A DNA stretch of 64,000 nt from SZUA-100 sp965248135. Lineage in GTDB: Bacteria > Pseudomonadota > Alphaproteobacteria > Rhizobiales > Rhizobiaceae. The position numbers and the translations under genes are program-made. The notes beneath the pieces were generated by a model. The model was not told the origin of the DNA, did no database searches, and saw only the letters and a program-made list of their open reading frames with translations. Position 1 is the first letter of the stretch. Every line of letters starts with the position of its first letter. Shown here piece after piece: positions 53,422-62,690 of this stretch. The stretch is from assembly GCA_965248135.1 (NCBI GenBank), contig CBDFIN010000012.1, positions 496,001 to 560,000 on the forward strand, written 5' to 3'.

Positions 53422-54031
53422 GAAATAGCTCCAGAAAATTCTGGATCAACTTAATACCGTTGCGTTGGCTGAGTTCCGGGTGAAATTGCACGCCTGCCAC
53501 CATGCCATCTTCAAATCCTGCGACAAATTCATCGCCATAGTGACATGTGGCAATTGCAGCTCTTGAGCCAAGCAGCATTCGGTGGCTGTGAGTGAAATAG
53601 AAGTCTGAAGAAGGGGCGATATCGTAAAATAGCTTCATCTCGGCTTTGGGAGTAACCTGATTAAACCCGACATGGGGAACCGTTAGGTTTTTGGCTTTGA
53701 ATTGTGCAACATCAGCACAAAATAAACCCAATCCTGAATATGAACCGCGTTCATCGCTTGAAAGGCCAAGCAATTGCATCCCAAGGCAAACACCCAGGAT
53801 TGGTCGCGGATCGGTTTTCGATATGTGCTTTAACAGATGGCCAATTCCTGATCGATCCAATCGAGCAATCGCGTGTCCAAAGGCACCCACACCGGGAAGA
53901 ATAATATGACTGGCGTCATTGATTATATCCGGATCACCTGAAATTACGACGTTGGTCGCACCCGAATAATGCAGCGCTCCCATCAGTGAATGCAGATTGC
54001 CCATACCGTAATCAACGATGACAACATTCAT
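53414..54031 (-). CDS. HisH-like glutamine amidotransferase subunit
   Basis: The start is set at MNVVIVDYGMGNLHS because its ATG overlaps the upstream stop (ATGA); a longer frame to 54070 exists. About 205 residues. A class I amidotransferase with PILGVCLGMQLLG (nucleophile Cys) and the His-Glu pair in GVQFHPELSQ. It hydrolyses glutamine and passes ammonia to the HisF-like partner encoded next. Confidence 0.92.
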   Translation of the reverse strand: MNVVIVDYGMGNLHSLMGALHYSGATNVVISGDPDIINDASHIILPGVGAFGHAIARLDRSGIGHLLKHISKTDPRPILGVCLGMQLLGLSSDERGSYSGLGLFCADVAQFKAKNLTVPHVGFNQVTPKAEMKLFYDIAPSSDFYFTHSHRMLLGSRAAIATCHYGDEFVAGFEDGMVAGVQFHPELSQRNGIKLIQNFLELFHA

Positions 54032-55170
54032 AGGGTAATATCTTCTCCGACAGTAAATTTGGCCACCCATCGGCCGTCCTGCTTATAAAACAGATCTGTA
54101 TTTACCCACAAATCCAGAACAGCATCAAATTCCTCCTTGGTCATTTTGTAGTAATTCAGATATGCCTCTTCATGTTCCTCTGGGTAATGACCATCGTAAA
54201 GCTGAACCAGGGCCAATGCCTGATGGCGGTCCATGGCATCACGACGGATCTCAATTCCGGCATCTTGGGTGGCACGGCCAAAGCCGAATTTCAAATACAT
54301 CATATAGGCGTGCAACGCATATAGCGCCTGGTCGTTTTGAGCAAAATTCGTGAATGTTCCGCTATTGGTCTCTGTTGCCTCTTCCATGCCGCAATGTTCT
54401 TTGGCTACCAGATAATTCCGATAGGGATCCCAGCTCTCAAAATAGGACCAATGTGAAAGTTCCAGCAAGCTTTTCTGCTCCTCGGTCTGATCAGGAAATG
54501 TAAAAAACGATGTATTCAAGCCGGCATCCTTGACCAAGCCCAAAACATTTTCATAACCGCCTTCCAGATAGACTCTTTTCATATAGTCGATGTTATAAAT
54601 TGCATTTTCTGCAGTCTCGGTACTGCCTCCATATTCCACCTCGCCGTCTTCACCATAGAATACCAAGTTTATTCCCAAGTTTTGTGCAATTTTCAAAGGC
54701 GCAGCTTGAATGGCAATCAGCCAGCCAAAATAGGGAAATCCTTTTTCGATGAAGCCTATTCTGTTCAGTAATCGCATCGCCTCGGGATTTGGAGAAACAT
54801 GCATGTGATCAAAGCCGGCTTTGATGAAATTATTCAGGTTTCGCGTACCGATGTCCATTTCCAATGCTGGACGTACAGTCACGGCCAACGGGTGCATGTT
54901 GTATTCGTGCTTGAGCATATGGGATACGTAGGAACCGTCTTTGCCCCCGCTAACCGTGGTCATACAGTCAAATGTACCATCGTTGCTGCGGTGCCTGTCC
55001 AAAAGCGCATTCAATTGCTTTTTTCGCGTGCCCCAATCGATTTCTTTTTTCTTTTCTGACCAAACGCAGGCATTGCAATAACCACGATGGTCAAATGCAA
55101 TTCTTGGACGGGTCGACATGTTAAGACATGACTTGCACCAAAAGACCTTTACACTCACATTAATCTCCAA
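54028..55170 (-). CDS. N-acetyl sugar amidotransferase (PseA/WbpG/WbuX family)
   Basis: 380 residues. It has an N-terminal zinc site with two C-x2-C pairs (FWCKSCLNM and GYCNAC), then a PP-loop ATP pyrophosphatase motif TTVSGGKDGS (about residues 67-76). Further blocks are VFYGEDGEVEYGGS and the C-terminal DRHQALALVQLYDGHYPEEHEE. The family activates an N-acetyl sugar with ATP and adds ammonia, giving acetamidino sugars such as those on pseudaminic or legionaminic acid. Stop overlaps the HisH start by 4 bp. Confidence 0.9.
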   Translation of the reverse strand: MEINVSVKVFWCKSCLNMSTRPRIAFDHRGYCNACVWSEKKKEIDWGTRKKQLNALLDRHRSNDGTFDCMTTVSGGKDGSYVSHMLKHEYNMHPLAVTVRPALEMDIGTRNLNNFIKAGFDHMHVSPNPEAMRLLNRIGFIEKGFPYFGWLIAIQAAPLKIAQNLGINLVFYGEDGEVEYGGSTETAENAIYNIDYMKRVYLEGGYENVLGLVKDAGLNTSFFTFPDQTEEQKSLLELSHWSYFESWDPYRNYLVAKEHCGMEEATETNSGTFTNFAQNDQALYALHAYMMYLKFGFGRATQDAGIEIRRDAMDRHQALALVQLYDGHYPEEHEEAYLNYYKMTKEEFDAVLDLWVNTDLFYKQDGRWVAKFTVGEDITL

Positions 55171-55182
55171 TTAAACAAATGA

Positions 55183-55944
55183 TTACAGGCTGAAACCATC
55201 ATCAATAACAAGGTTTTGGCCATTAACATACCGGGAATGATCAGATAGTAGAAAGGCTATTCCACCCATCAGATCTTTGGGCTCCAACAGTCCTTTTCCG
55301 AAGCAATAAGCGTTATATGCATGTACAAATTCTACCGGCTGGCTGTCAAGAACTCCACCGGGTGAAACGCTATTTACACGAAATCGGCTATCCGAGATAA
55401 ATTGCGCAACATATCTGTTCAAATGAATAATCGCAGATTTTATCGCTGCGTATTCAACAGGCATGGTCATTTGCGTGTTTTCATAGATGTCAAACCGCGG
55501 CGCGACAACACCATAAATTGAAGACATATTCACCAGAGAAAATGGTCTGGGACTTTTCTTAAAGTTTGCGGCACACTGCTGCATAAGCAAAAAAGCAGAC
55601 CCAAGATGAAGAGACAAGTTCTCGTTAAAACTATCAACCGAGACCTCAAAAAAAGACTTCCCATAGTTCGAGTTTCGTGGATAGGTGCAGTTAACAACGC
55701 CATCAAACGCAGGATTGGCGTCAAAGACAGATATTAGACTCTGGCTCACCGTAATATCGACTGATAACAGATTGAGCTCTTCCGCATCAATATCCAGACC
55801 AACGGTCTGCAGCCTTTCTGACATATTGTCGATGTGGAGATCAGCGGCATAAACACTGGCACCCGACCCCAACAAGAATTGGACAACCTGGCTGCCCAAC
55901 AGTCCACCTGCTCCCAGAACAAATATTCGTTTTTTTGAAAGCAC
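55183..55944 (-). CDS. SDR-family oxidoreductase (PtmA-like)
   Basis: A GTG at 55944 (VLSKKRIFVLGAGGLLGSQ), two bases after the upstream stop, is the best start; a longer frame to 56031 overlaps the upstream gene. Rossmann motif GAGGLLGSQ, NMSSIYG with catalytic Ser/Tyr surroundings, EYAAIKSAIIHLNRY with the YxxxK pair, and a C-terminal YVNGQNLVIDDG. Family members use NAD(P)H. PtmA-type enzymes accompany legionaminic-acid genes for flagellin glycosylation; the substrate here is inferred. Confidence 0.85.
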   Translation of the reverse strand: MLSKKRIFVLGAGGLLGSQVVQFLLGSGASVYAADLHIDNMSERLQTVGLDIDAEELNLLSVDITVSQSLISVFDANPAFDGVVNCTYPRNSNYGKSFFEVSVDSFNENLSLHLGSAFLLMQQCAANFKKSPRPFSLVNMSSIYGVVAPRFDIYENTQMTMPVEYAAIKSAIIHLNRYVAQFISDSRFRVNSVSPGGVLDSQPVEFVHAYNAYCFGKGLLEPKDLMGGIAFLLSDHSRYVNGQNLVIDDGFSL

Positions 55945-55945
55945 T

Positions 55946-56635
55946 CTAGATTTGACCTTCCAGCAGAACTTCAGCGAATTTGAAATCATATATATCATCA
56001 ATATCAATGGCCCGCTCTTTAGGAACTTCAATTGATGTTACAAACCCTTGAAACAGGCTGGAATTGTTTAATATGAAGCTGGTTTTAGCAACGTAAATGA
56101 CGGTGGTCACATCATAAACCATTGGCGCATCCTGACGGCGATGGATTAACCCACTTGGCGGGCAAAACAAACTGGTTTTTCCCTCTTCATCCAAGGTTAC
56201 CATATTAAAGTAAGGACTGCGACCACCGGGGGTGACGGAAATGCAGACGTCGGCATTTGTCGCGGAAAATTTTGCTATGGCATTTTGCACATCACATTCA
56301 GCCCTCAGTGGGCTTGTGGCGGGAAGAGACACAAAGGTTTCAAACGGGCCGTCAGTCTTGTTAATGTGATTAATAGCATGTTGCCACGCGTGCCATTCGG
56401 CAGATGTGTCTTTTGCCAGATTTTCAGGTCTATTGATAATTCGGGCACCCGCTTGCCTTGCAATAGATGCAATTTCTGCGTCCTCCGTCGATACGTATGT
56501 TTGATCAATCAGCGGGCAAGTAAGAGCCAGTTCTATGGAATACTGAATTAATGGTTTCCCGGCAAGAGGTTTGATATTCTTGCCGGGCAGTCCCTTCGAG
56601 CCACCACGGGCGAAAATAATGGCATTGGTCGTCAC
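55946..56635 (-). CDS. legF: CMP-legionaminic acid synthetase (acylneuraminate cytidylyltransferase)
   Basis: 229 residues. It begins MTTNAIIFARGGSKGLPGKNI, the nucleotide-binding signature of CMP-NeuAc synthetases, with KPLAGKPLIQYSIELAL, YVSTEDAEIASIA and RPENLAKDTS. It activates the nonulosonic acid with CTP. Assignment to legionaminic rather than sialic acid rests on the PtmE, PtmF and LegC neighbours. Overlaps the previous gene by 4 bp. Confidence 0.88.
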   Translation of the reverse strand: MTTNAIIFARGGSKGLPGKNIKPLAGKPLIQYSIELALTCPLIDQTYVSTEDAEIASIARQAGARIINRPENLAKDTSAEWHAWQHAINHINKTDGPFETFVSLPATSPLRAECDVQNAIAKFSATNADVCISVTPGGRSPYFNMVTLDEEGKTSLFCPPSGLIHRRQDAPMVYDVTTVIYVAKTSFILNNSSLFQGFVTSIEVPKERAIDIDDIYDFKFAEVLLEGQI

Positions 56636-57609
56636 TGGGAAATTCCCCTTTGCGCCTGGGATTTAATTGCATTGATTAACGCGACCGTTTGGGCCGCCTC
56701 ATTCAGGGTTGCGCAATGACCGCTTGTTCCAGATATCCGCATTTCGAATTCTGTGACCATGTTGAGGTACATATTGTTCCTCTCCCAGGTCGGCTCACTA
56801 AACACAACTTTTGTCTTGCCATCTTGTGTCAGGCTTACTGAATTGTTGATCAAACTCCAATCAATTCTTCCCCTGGCACCGGTGAGAGTACAAAATCTAC
56901 GAGGCTGGCGTTGCAAAAAATCCAGATGGACACAGCAGATTGTGCCACAAGTAGTCTGAAGTTGAATATCTGCGATTTCTTCAACCTCCAAGTTCAGTTC
57001 GCCAGAATTGCGTAACATGGCATATTTCAGTGACAGTGGTCCCATCAACCAGGCGAGATAATCGAGTTCATGACTCATCTCCAACAGGACGCCTCCACCA
57101 AGCGACGGTTGTGCTGATACCGATTCCCGGTAGTCTACATCCTTTCGCCAGTCGGGTAAGTATTGCCCTACATGAACATCAACGTTGTAGATATTGCCAA
57201 TCTGGCGCTTATCAATCATTTCTTTGACAATCGATGCAGATGATAAAAAACGCAGACAGTATCCGACAGCGGTTGCCGGGGCATTGTCTGCAATCCTTGA
57301 AAATTTCTCAAGGTCAGCATTGGTGCTGCAAAGCGGTTTTTCGATCAATACCGGAATTTGATTTTGAAGCATCAATGACGCATGACGCCAGTGAAAGGGA
57401 GCCGGAGAAGCGACAATTGCAAAATCCAATTCCTTGAGAATCTCATCGCCCAACTCCGAAGTAAATTTGTCAGCTCCATCTGGCGGCCCAGAAACCATGC
57501 GACCGCTGGATGAAACCGCAATAACCTCCGCTTCGGGGTATAGTATTTTCAGATTTTTTAAATGTCGCCTGCCAATACTGCCGAGGCCAATAACAGCAAT
57601 TTTCTTCAT
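56632..57609 (-). CDS. Gfo/Idh/MocA-family oxidoreductase (PtmF-like)
   Basis: 325 residues. NAD-binding AVIGLGSIGRRHLKNL, the family EKP motif in VLIEKPLCSTN, and GGGVLLEMSHELDYLAWL for the C-terminal domain. In Campylobacter, PtmF works with PtmE and PtmA to make GDP-glucosamine, the start of the legionaminic route. That role is taken from family knowledge and neighbourhood. Confidence 0.85.
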   Translation of the reverse strand: MKKIAVIGLGSIGRRHLKNLKILYPEAEVIAVSSSGRMVSGPPDGADKFTSELGDEILKELDFAIVASPAPFHWRHASLMLQNQIPVLIEKPLCSTNADLEKFSRIADNAPATAVGYCLRFLSSASIVKEMIDKRQIGNIYNVDVHVGQYLPDWRKDVDYRESVSAQPSLGGGVLLEMSHELDYLAWLMGPLSLKYAMLRNSGELNLEVEEIADIQLQTTCGTICCVHLDFLQRQPRRFCTLTGARGRIDWSLINNSVSLTQDGKTKVVFSEPTWERNNMYLNMVTEFEMRISGTSGHCATLNEAAQTVALINAIKSQAQRGISQ

Positions 57610-57611
57610 GG

Positions 57612-58691
57612 TTACAGGTTCAATCGTTCAGTATCCAATTGCACCCGTTGGAAATCAGCGGGTTGTCCTATATCCAACCAATACTCATGGATTGGAAAAA
57701 TCAGCACATCCTTGCCCGCGTTTACTTCACGCAACAAGATATCAGGCATGTCGGCCCGAACTCCTTTGGGCACATTTTTATATACAACCGGACTAACGAC
57801 ATAAATTCCTGCATTTACAAAATGCTGGATAACTGGTTTTTCTCTCATGGCAATAATCTTCTGGCCATCATACTCGACGACTCCATAAGGGACCTGATAT
57901 TCATAATCCCTCACACATACGGTGGCGCTGGCGTTATTCTTGATGTGAAAGTCCAGCAACTTTGACAAATTGATTTTGGTCATAACATCACCGTTCATCA
58001 TGATCAGCGGTTGATCAGACAAGCATGAGGGCAAGAGTCCAAGAGCGCCTCCAGTGCCTAGAGGCTGCTCTTCATGTAAATAGGTAATCGACACGTTCAA
58101 GTTGGAGCCGTCGCCAAAATGGTCGAATATAATTTCAGGCAAATGATGAGTTGATATAAAAAAATTATGAAACCCCTCATCAATGAATCGCAAGATTATT
58201 GTCTCCAGAATGGGCCTCCCGCCGACATTCAGCATTGGCTTGGGACAATTATCAGTATGGGGGCGAAGTCGTGTGCCAAATCCACCAGCCATCAGAAAGA
58301 CCGGATTATCTCTTACCGGAGAAGCCTGGGTACTTTGCAGGGTATCGACGCCGACAACAACATCGTCTTGTAAAATCGGTACAGCAAGTATCTTGTTTTC
58401 TCTAAGTGAATCGGAAATTTCTCCGCGAGTCGCTCCGTACTGGAAACTGACAGGCTTATTGCACATCACCATATCAACGGTATCGTTCAATGTAATTCCC
58501 CGCAATAGACCGCGTCGGATGTCCCCATCCGCTACCACACCAAGCAATCTATTTTCGGCATCGACAACAATGACTATCTTTTGTGTCTCGGAGTTTAGAA
58601 TTGTTAATGCACCAGAGATTTTACAATCTTTTTGCACCAATAGTTTTTCGCAATTCTCCATCCACTCAGGCTCTCTTTTTGAATCGCACAT
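57612..58691 (-). CDS. CBS-domain nucleotidyltransferase (PtmE-like, GDP-glucosamine route)
   Basis: 359 residues. Two CBS motifs occupy about 10-125 (IVIVVDAENRLLGVVADGDIRRGLL and KILAVPILQDDVVVGV). A sugar-phosphate nucleotidyltransferase follows with FLMAGGFGTRLRPHTDNCPKPML, MMNGDVMTK and DMPDILLREV. Start at 58691 overlaps the upstream gene by 26 bp; MENCEKLL (58661) is an alternative. PtmE enzymes make GDP-GlcN from GTP and glucosamine 1-phosphate. Confidence 0.87.
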   Translation of the reverse strand: MCDSKREPEWMENCEKLLVQKDCKISGALTILNSETQKIVIVVDAENRLLGVVADGDIRRGLLRGITLNDTVDMVMCNKPVSFQYGATRGEISDSLRENKILAVPILQDDVVVGVDTLQSTQASPVRDNPVFLMAGGFGTRLRPHTDNCPKPMLNVGGRPILETIILRFIDEGFHNFFISTHHLPEIIFDHFGDGSNLNVSITYLHEEQPLGTGGALGLLPSCLSDQPLIMMNGDVMTKINLSKLLDFHIKNNASATVCVRDYEYQVPYGVVEYDGQKIIAMREKPVIQHFVNAGIYVVSPVVYKNVPKGVRADMPDILLREVNAGKDVLIFPIHEYWLDIGQPADFQRVQLDTERLNL

Positions 58692-59313
58692 GGCCGCGTG
58701 CGGGATAAGCGGTATGCCCTGCTTCCAGGTTTTTGGTCAAAACTGCACCTGCTCCCACGACTGCATCATGGTGTATTTCAGTGCCGTGTATGACACTTGC
58801 TCCGGTTCCAATGTGCACGCGTTGTGATACCACAACATCTCCGCTCAATGTAGCACCGGGCGCAACGTGGCAATGTGGGCCAATTTGGCAATCATGATCA
58901 ACAATTGCACCTGTATTGATAATCGTGTTTGCGCCAATCTTTACACCAGTCTGCACAATTGCACCTGGCATGATTTGCACCCCCTCGCCAATATCTGCAT
59001 GGATTGAAACGCACGCATCTGGCGAAATAACGGTTTCGAAAGAAAATCCACTTTCCTTAAATCGCTCAAAAATTTTGACACGTTGAGCGTGCCCAGGAAT
59101 AGAGCCTATTGCGTTTATCAGCGTGAATTCATTGGTTGAAAGTTCCAAAACTGCCGCATCATTTCCAAGGCGTGGCAGGTTTGCAAAATGTTTGCTGACC
59201 ACATCTGCGTCATTTGTGGCAAATTGATGTGGACGGTGACCAAGTCTATCCAGGATATCCAGCAAAACGCCGGCGTGCCCACCTGCTCCAAGCATAATAA
59301 CGCGACTATTCAT
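58666..59313 (-). CDS. legH: NeuD/LegH-type sugar O/N-acyltransferase
   Basis: 215 residues. An N-terminal Rossmann-like part (VIMLGAGGHAGVLLDIL) is followed by a left-handed beta helix of hexapeptide repeats (IGEGVQIMPGAIVQTGVKIG, IGPHCHVAPGATLSGDVVVS). The catalytic His is in TGAIVDHDCQIG. It acetylates the 4-amino intermediate with acetyl-CoA before NeuB-type condensation. LegH or PglD-like naming is by context. Confidence 0.85.
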   Translation of the reverse strand: MNSRVIMLGAGGHAGVLLDILDRLGHRPHQFATNDADVVSKHFANLPRLGNDAAVLELSTNEFTLINAIGSIPGHAQRVKIFERFKESGFSFETVISPDACVSIHADIGEGVQIMPGAIVQTGVKIGANTIINTGAIVDHDCQIGPHCHVAPGATLSGDVVVSQRVHIGTGASVIHGTEIHHDAVVGAGAVLTKNLEAGHTAYPARGHVRFKKRA

Positions 59314-60376
59314 CCAAGATCTCCCCTGAATGGTAATCCTGTCGCGCGGTTCTGTTTAAGAGTGACCAGTACCTAAATGGCGACATGCCTGATCCAGGGC
59401 GCTTGATAGCGATTGAATCCGCAGAGAAATTTTCTCCCTTGTTGATAGGACGCGCTGCAATCAGGCTTTTTCGGGCTACAGATTTATTCTTAACTTCAGA
59501 TACTTGCGGTCCCTTTATACCGTCGCCCAATGATTGTTCAATTGTACGGATGGAATCAACCATTTGCTTCAGTTCATCCGGCGTAATAGAGGCCTTATGA
59601 TCAGGGCCATTCATGGTTTTATCCAGGGTAAAGTGCTTTTCGATCAAACACGCACCGCGAGCAACCGCGGCAATCGAGACAACAATTCCCTCGCTGTGGT
59701 CCGAATAGCCAACAGGCAATCCATAGGCAACGCGCATCGTATCCATGGCCCTCAGATTGATGTCTTTGGGTGGTGTGGGATACTCGGTCGTACAGTGCAA
59801 CAAGGTTACTTTTTCACGCAGCGCAGCCTGACCCGGCTGGCAAGAATAACTTGCCTGAAATGCTGCTTCGCCAGGGGCAGCCGTCTCTTTGATCAGGCCA
59901 AAGGCAAGCACCCCCAATGCATTTTCAATATCTCCAAGCGTCGCCATGCCTGTTGAAAGAATAAGGTCACAGCCCGTTAACGCATGGCGCAACAAAAACG
60001 GAGCATTGGTAATTTCTCCCGAGGGAATTTTCAATTTCCTCAGGTTGAGTTTTTCAAAAAGAAAATCAAGACTGCTATCGTCAAATGCCGTTGATAGAAA
60101 TTCGATACCTATTTCATCACACAGCTGTGACAGACGATGATAAACATCAAAATCCAGCTCCAGACGTTTTAGCATGTCCACCTGATTCTCAGTCTTGCCG
60201 GTATTCTGCGCCTGATATGCAGCTTGGTGGGCGCTGCTAGTGGCGATCTGGGATGATCGGAATGTCTGAAATTTGACAATGTCGGCACCCGCTTCCTTTG
60301 CGGCGAAAATGAGCTGGCGTGCGAGTTCTTCGCTTCCATTGTGATTTACGCCAGCCTCGGCAATTATCACTGTCAT
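59306..60376 (-). CDS. legI: N,N'-diacetyllegionaminate synthase (NeuB family)
   Basis: 356 residues. NeuB domain: MTVIIAEAGVNHNGSEEL, DIVKFQTFRSSQIAT, KLKIPSGEITNAPFL, STGMATLGDIENAL, GYSDHSEGI and EKHFTLDKTMNGPDHKAS. The SAF domain at the C-terminus (VARKSLIAARPINKGENFSADSIAIKRPGSGMSP) completes it. It condenses phosphoenolpyruvate with 2,4-diacetamido-2,4,6-trideoxymannose. Overlaps neighbours by 1-8 bp. Confidence 0.92.
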   Translation of the reverse strand: MTVIIAEAGVNHNGSEELARQLIFAAKEAGADIVKFQTFRSSQIATSSAHQAAYQAQNTGKTENQVDMLKRLELDFDVYHRLSQLCDEIGIEFLSTAFDDSSLDFLFEKLNLRKLKIPSGEITNAPFLLRHALTGCDLILSTGMATLGDIENALGVLAFGLIKETAAPGEAAFQASYSCQPGQAALREKVTLLHCTTEYPTPPKDINLRAMDTMRVAYGLPVGYSDHSEGIVVSIAAVARGACLIEKHFTLDKTMNGPDHKASITPDELKQMVDSIRTIEQSLGDGIKGPQVSEVKNKSVARKSLIAARPINKGENFSADSIAIKRPGSGMSPFRYWSLLNRTARQDYHSGEILDE

Positions 60377-61536
60377 CAGGAAACGTTCCTCTCAAAATCC
60401 ACAAACCGCTTGATACTCTGTGATGTCGCCGACTTCAACATCGCAATGATCTTGGAGCTGGCATCACCTTGACCATATGGATTGTCAATTTTAGTGCGCC
60501 TGAAATCGATCGCATCTTTCAAGGCAGCAGTGATTGCGGTTTGGGTTGCATCGCAGTGCAGCACCGATGACGCTGCTAGCCTGCCGTTTTGGCGCATACC
60601 GATATTGACCGTGGGCACGCCAAACGAGGGCGCTTCGATAATTCCACTTGATGAATTTCCCACGACCGCTGTGGCATATTTCATTGCGGCCAGATATCGA
60701 GCTTGTCCCAGCGACGGCGAAGCAATTGCACGATCTGGGTTTTGGGCAACACAGGCATCGATCAGCGCGATAATCGGAAGACCGCCATCGTCGGCATTGG
60801 GATAGGTAAAAATTATCTTGTGGTCTGGAAAGGTATCGAAGCTGGCCAGCATTGCCTCAACTGTCGGTGAAACGGGTTCATGAGCAAGTGTAACTGGATG
60901 ATAGGTGACAAGAAAATAACCTTGATCAAGATCAATCCCCAGGGAAGTGGACAGTGTTTCCCTGTCCATGATCGTCGACCGGACTAAATGATCCAACCCA
61001 ACTGCACCCACTGTTTTTACGTTTTCCGGGTTCTCACCCATTTGAATTACGCGTTGGCGATAGGTTTCTGTCGCGGTGCCGTGATAATGGCTCAACTTCG
61101 TTATCGCGTGACGAAACAGCTCGTCATAGGCACCTTCTGTGGTTTCTCCTCCGTGCAAATGCAAGATTGGCACCCTAAGGACAACCGCAGTTTGTGCCAC
61201 GGCAAGAGCTTCAAATCGGTCTCCCAATACAACAAGAATATCCGGGCGCAGCCGTTCCAAGGCATCGGCATATCCAAGCATTCCCAACGCCATACTCTTG
61301 GCGATTCCAGTGCCAGTATCCGAAGACACGAGCATTTCCACTCTCGCATCAATTTCAAAACCGTCTTCGACAATATGTTTTACGGTGAAGCCAAATTCAG
61401 GAGACAAATGGGTTCCAGAAACCAGTAATTGCAACTCCAGCTCAAGCTCAACCTGTATATCACGCATAAGCCAGAACAACAGGCCATAATCGGCGCGCGT
61501 TCCGGTGAAAACCATGACCTTCTTTGCTGCTATCAT
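60376..61536 (-). CDS. legG: Hydrolysing NDP-sugar 2-epimerase (NeuC/LegG)
   Basis: 386 residues of the WecB/NeuC type. FTGTRADYGLLFWLMRDI at the N-terminus, ILVVLGDRFEALAVAQTA, PILHLHGGETTEGAYDE, HYHGTATETYRQRVIQMGE and AVVGNSSSGIIEAPSFGVPTVNIGMRQNGR. It releases the NDP and inverts C2 to give the mannose-configured substrate for LegI. Frames touch those of legC and legI with 1-4 bp overlaps. Confidence 0.92.
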   Translation of the reverse strand: MIAAKKVMVFTGTRADYGLLFWLMRDIQVELELELQLLVSGTHLSPEFGFTVKHIVEDGFEIDARVEMLVSSDTGTGIAKSMALGMLGYADALERLRPDILVVLGDRFEALAVAQTAVVLRVPILHLHGGETTEGAYDELFRHAITKLSHYHGTATETYRQRVIQMGENPENVKTVGAVGLDHLVRSTIMDRETLSTSLGIDLDQGYFLVTYHPVTLAHEPVSPTVEAMLASFDTFPDHKIIFTYPNADDGGLPIIALIDACVAQNPDRAIASPSLGQARYLAAMKYATAVVGNSSSGIIEAPSFGVPTVNIGMRQNGRLAASSVLHCDATQTAITAALKDAIDFRRTKIDNPYGQGDASSKIIAMLKSATSQSIKRFVDFERNVS

Positions 61537-62690
61537 AATGGGGTCCGAGGTGGTGTGCTTGGGATGTTAACGAGATGGGCTTCACCCCACTCAGATACGC
61601 TAAGATCGCCTCGCGGGCTATTTTTCAAGTTCGGCATGCGATGCATCAGCTGCCAGACTGGCCGACACATAACACCCTTTGCATTGCATTGTTTCAACAT
61701 CGCATCGCGCGCGTCTTTGTCCGGACAGATAACAGCATTCAGCCAGTAATTAGACCGGGCAAATTCGGGCTCCTTAACAAAGGTGTATTCCGTGTTCTCA
61801 AAAAACACCTCATAAGCGCGGGCCAGGGATCTCTTGCGGGTGATAAAGTCATCAAGGGCAGTCATCTGGGCACATCCCAACGCCGCATTCAGATTGGGCA
61901 TCCGATAATTGAACCCAGCTTCATCGTGGTGGAACTCATATGGATGTGGAATTTTGGCCGTTGTCGAAAGGTGTTTAGCCCGCACACCCTGAATTGGGTC
62001 GCGACATAACAACATTCCGCCGCCCCCTGTTGTAATAATTTTGTTGCCGTTAAAACTAAACGTTCCAAAATCACCAAACGTTCCGGTGTGTTTGTCCTTG
62101 TAATATGACCCCAGGCTTTCGGCCGCATCTTCAACAAATGCGAGATTCCAGTTTTCACAAACCGCCATCAACTCGTCAATCTCAACGGGGTGACCAAATG
62201 TATGCATACAAACAACTGCTTTGATTGGCGTGCCGCTTACCCGGTCGCGACATTGGCCTTGATCATCCAATACCGCATGTTCTTCAAGCCAGTTTTGAGT
62301 GGCTTTTGGGCACAGTCCCAGTGTCTTTTTGGACACATCGACAAATACCGGCGTGGCTCCCATATGATATATGGCATTACAGGTGGCCACAAAAGTCAAC
62401 GCCTGGGTAATCACCAGGTCACCGTATTCGACCCCGACCATTTTTAACGCCAAATTCAAAGCGGCCGTGCCGTTGACAACCGAGACCGCTTTTGGTGTGC
62501 CGGTGAAGATTTCGATTTCACGTTCAAAATCGTCGACATATCGGCCGACGCTGGAGACAAAAGTGCTGTCTATGGCATCTTCGACATATGCCTTGTCCCG
62601 GCGCGAAAAAGTAGGCTCATGCAGCGCGACGTGCTCATTTGTTTGGTAGATTTCTTTGATAAATTCGACGATTAGATCAGGATTGTTCAT
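61533..62690 (-). CDS. legC: LegC-family PLP aminotransferase (DegT/DnrJ/EryC1)
   Basis: 385 residues. VVNGTAALNLALKMVGV, TFVATCNAIYHMGATPVFVD, FVEDAAESLGSYYKD, FSFNGNKIITTGGGGML with the PLP Lys, and NYRMPNLNAALGCAQM are all present. It aminates the 4-keto sugar made by LegB; LegB itself is not in the window and would lie further right. The C-terminus (PSTPPRTPL) runs 4 bp into legG. Confidence 0.9.
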   Translation of the reverse strand: MNNPDLIVEFIKEIYQTNEHVALHEPTFSRRDKAYVEDAIDSTFVSSVGRYVDDFEREIEIFTGTPKAVSVVNGTAALNLALKMVGVEYGDLVITQALTFVATCNAIYHMGATPVFVDVSKKTLGLCPKATQNWLEEHAVLDDQGQCRDRVSGTPIKAVVCMHTFGHPVEIDELMAVCENWNLAFVEDAAESLGSYYKDKHTGTFGDFGTFSFNGNKIITTGGGGMLLCRDPIQGVRAKHLSTTAKIPHPYEFHHDEAGFNYRMPNLNAALGCAQMTALDDFITRKRSLARAYEVFFENTEYTFVKEPEFARSNYWLNAVICPDKDARDAMLKQCNAKGVMCRPVWQLMHRMPNLKNSPRGDLSVSEWGEAHLVNIPSTPPRTPL

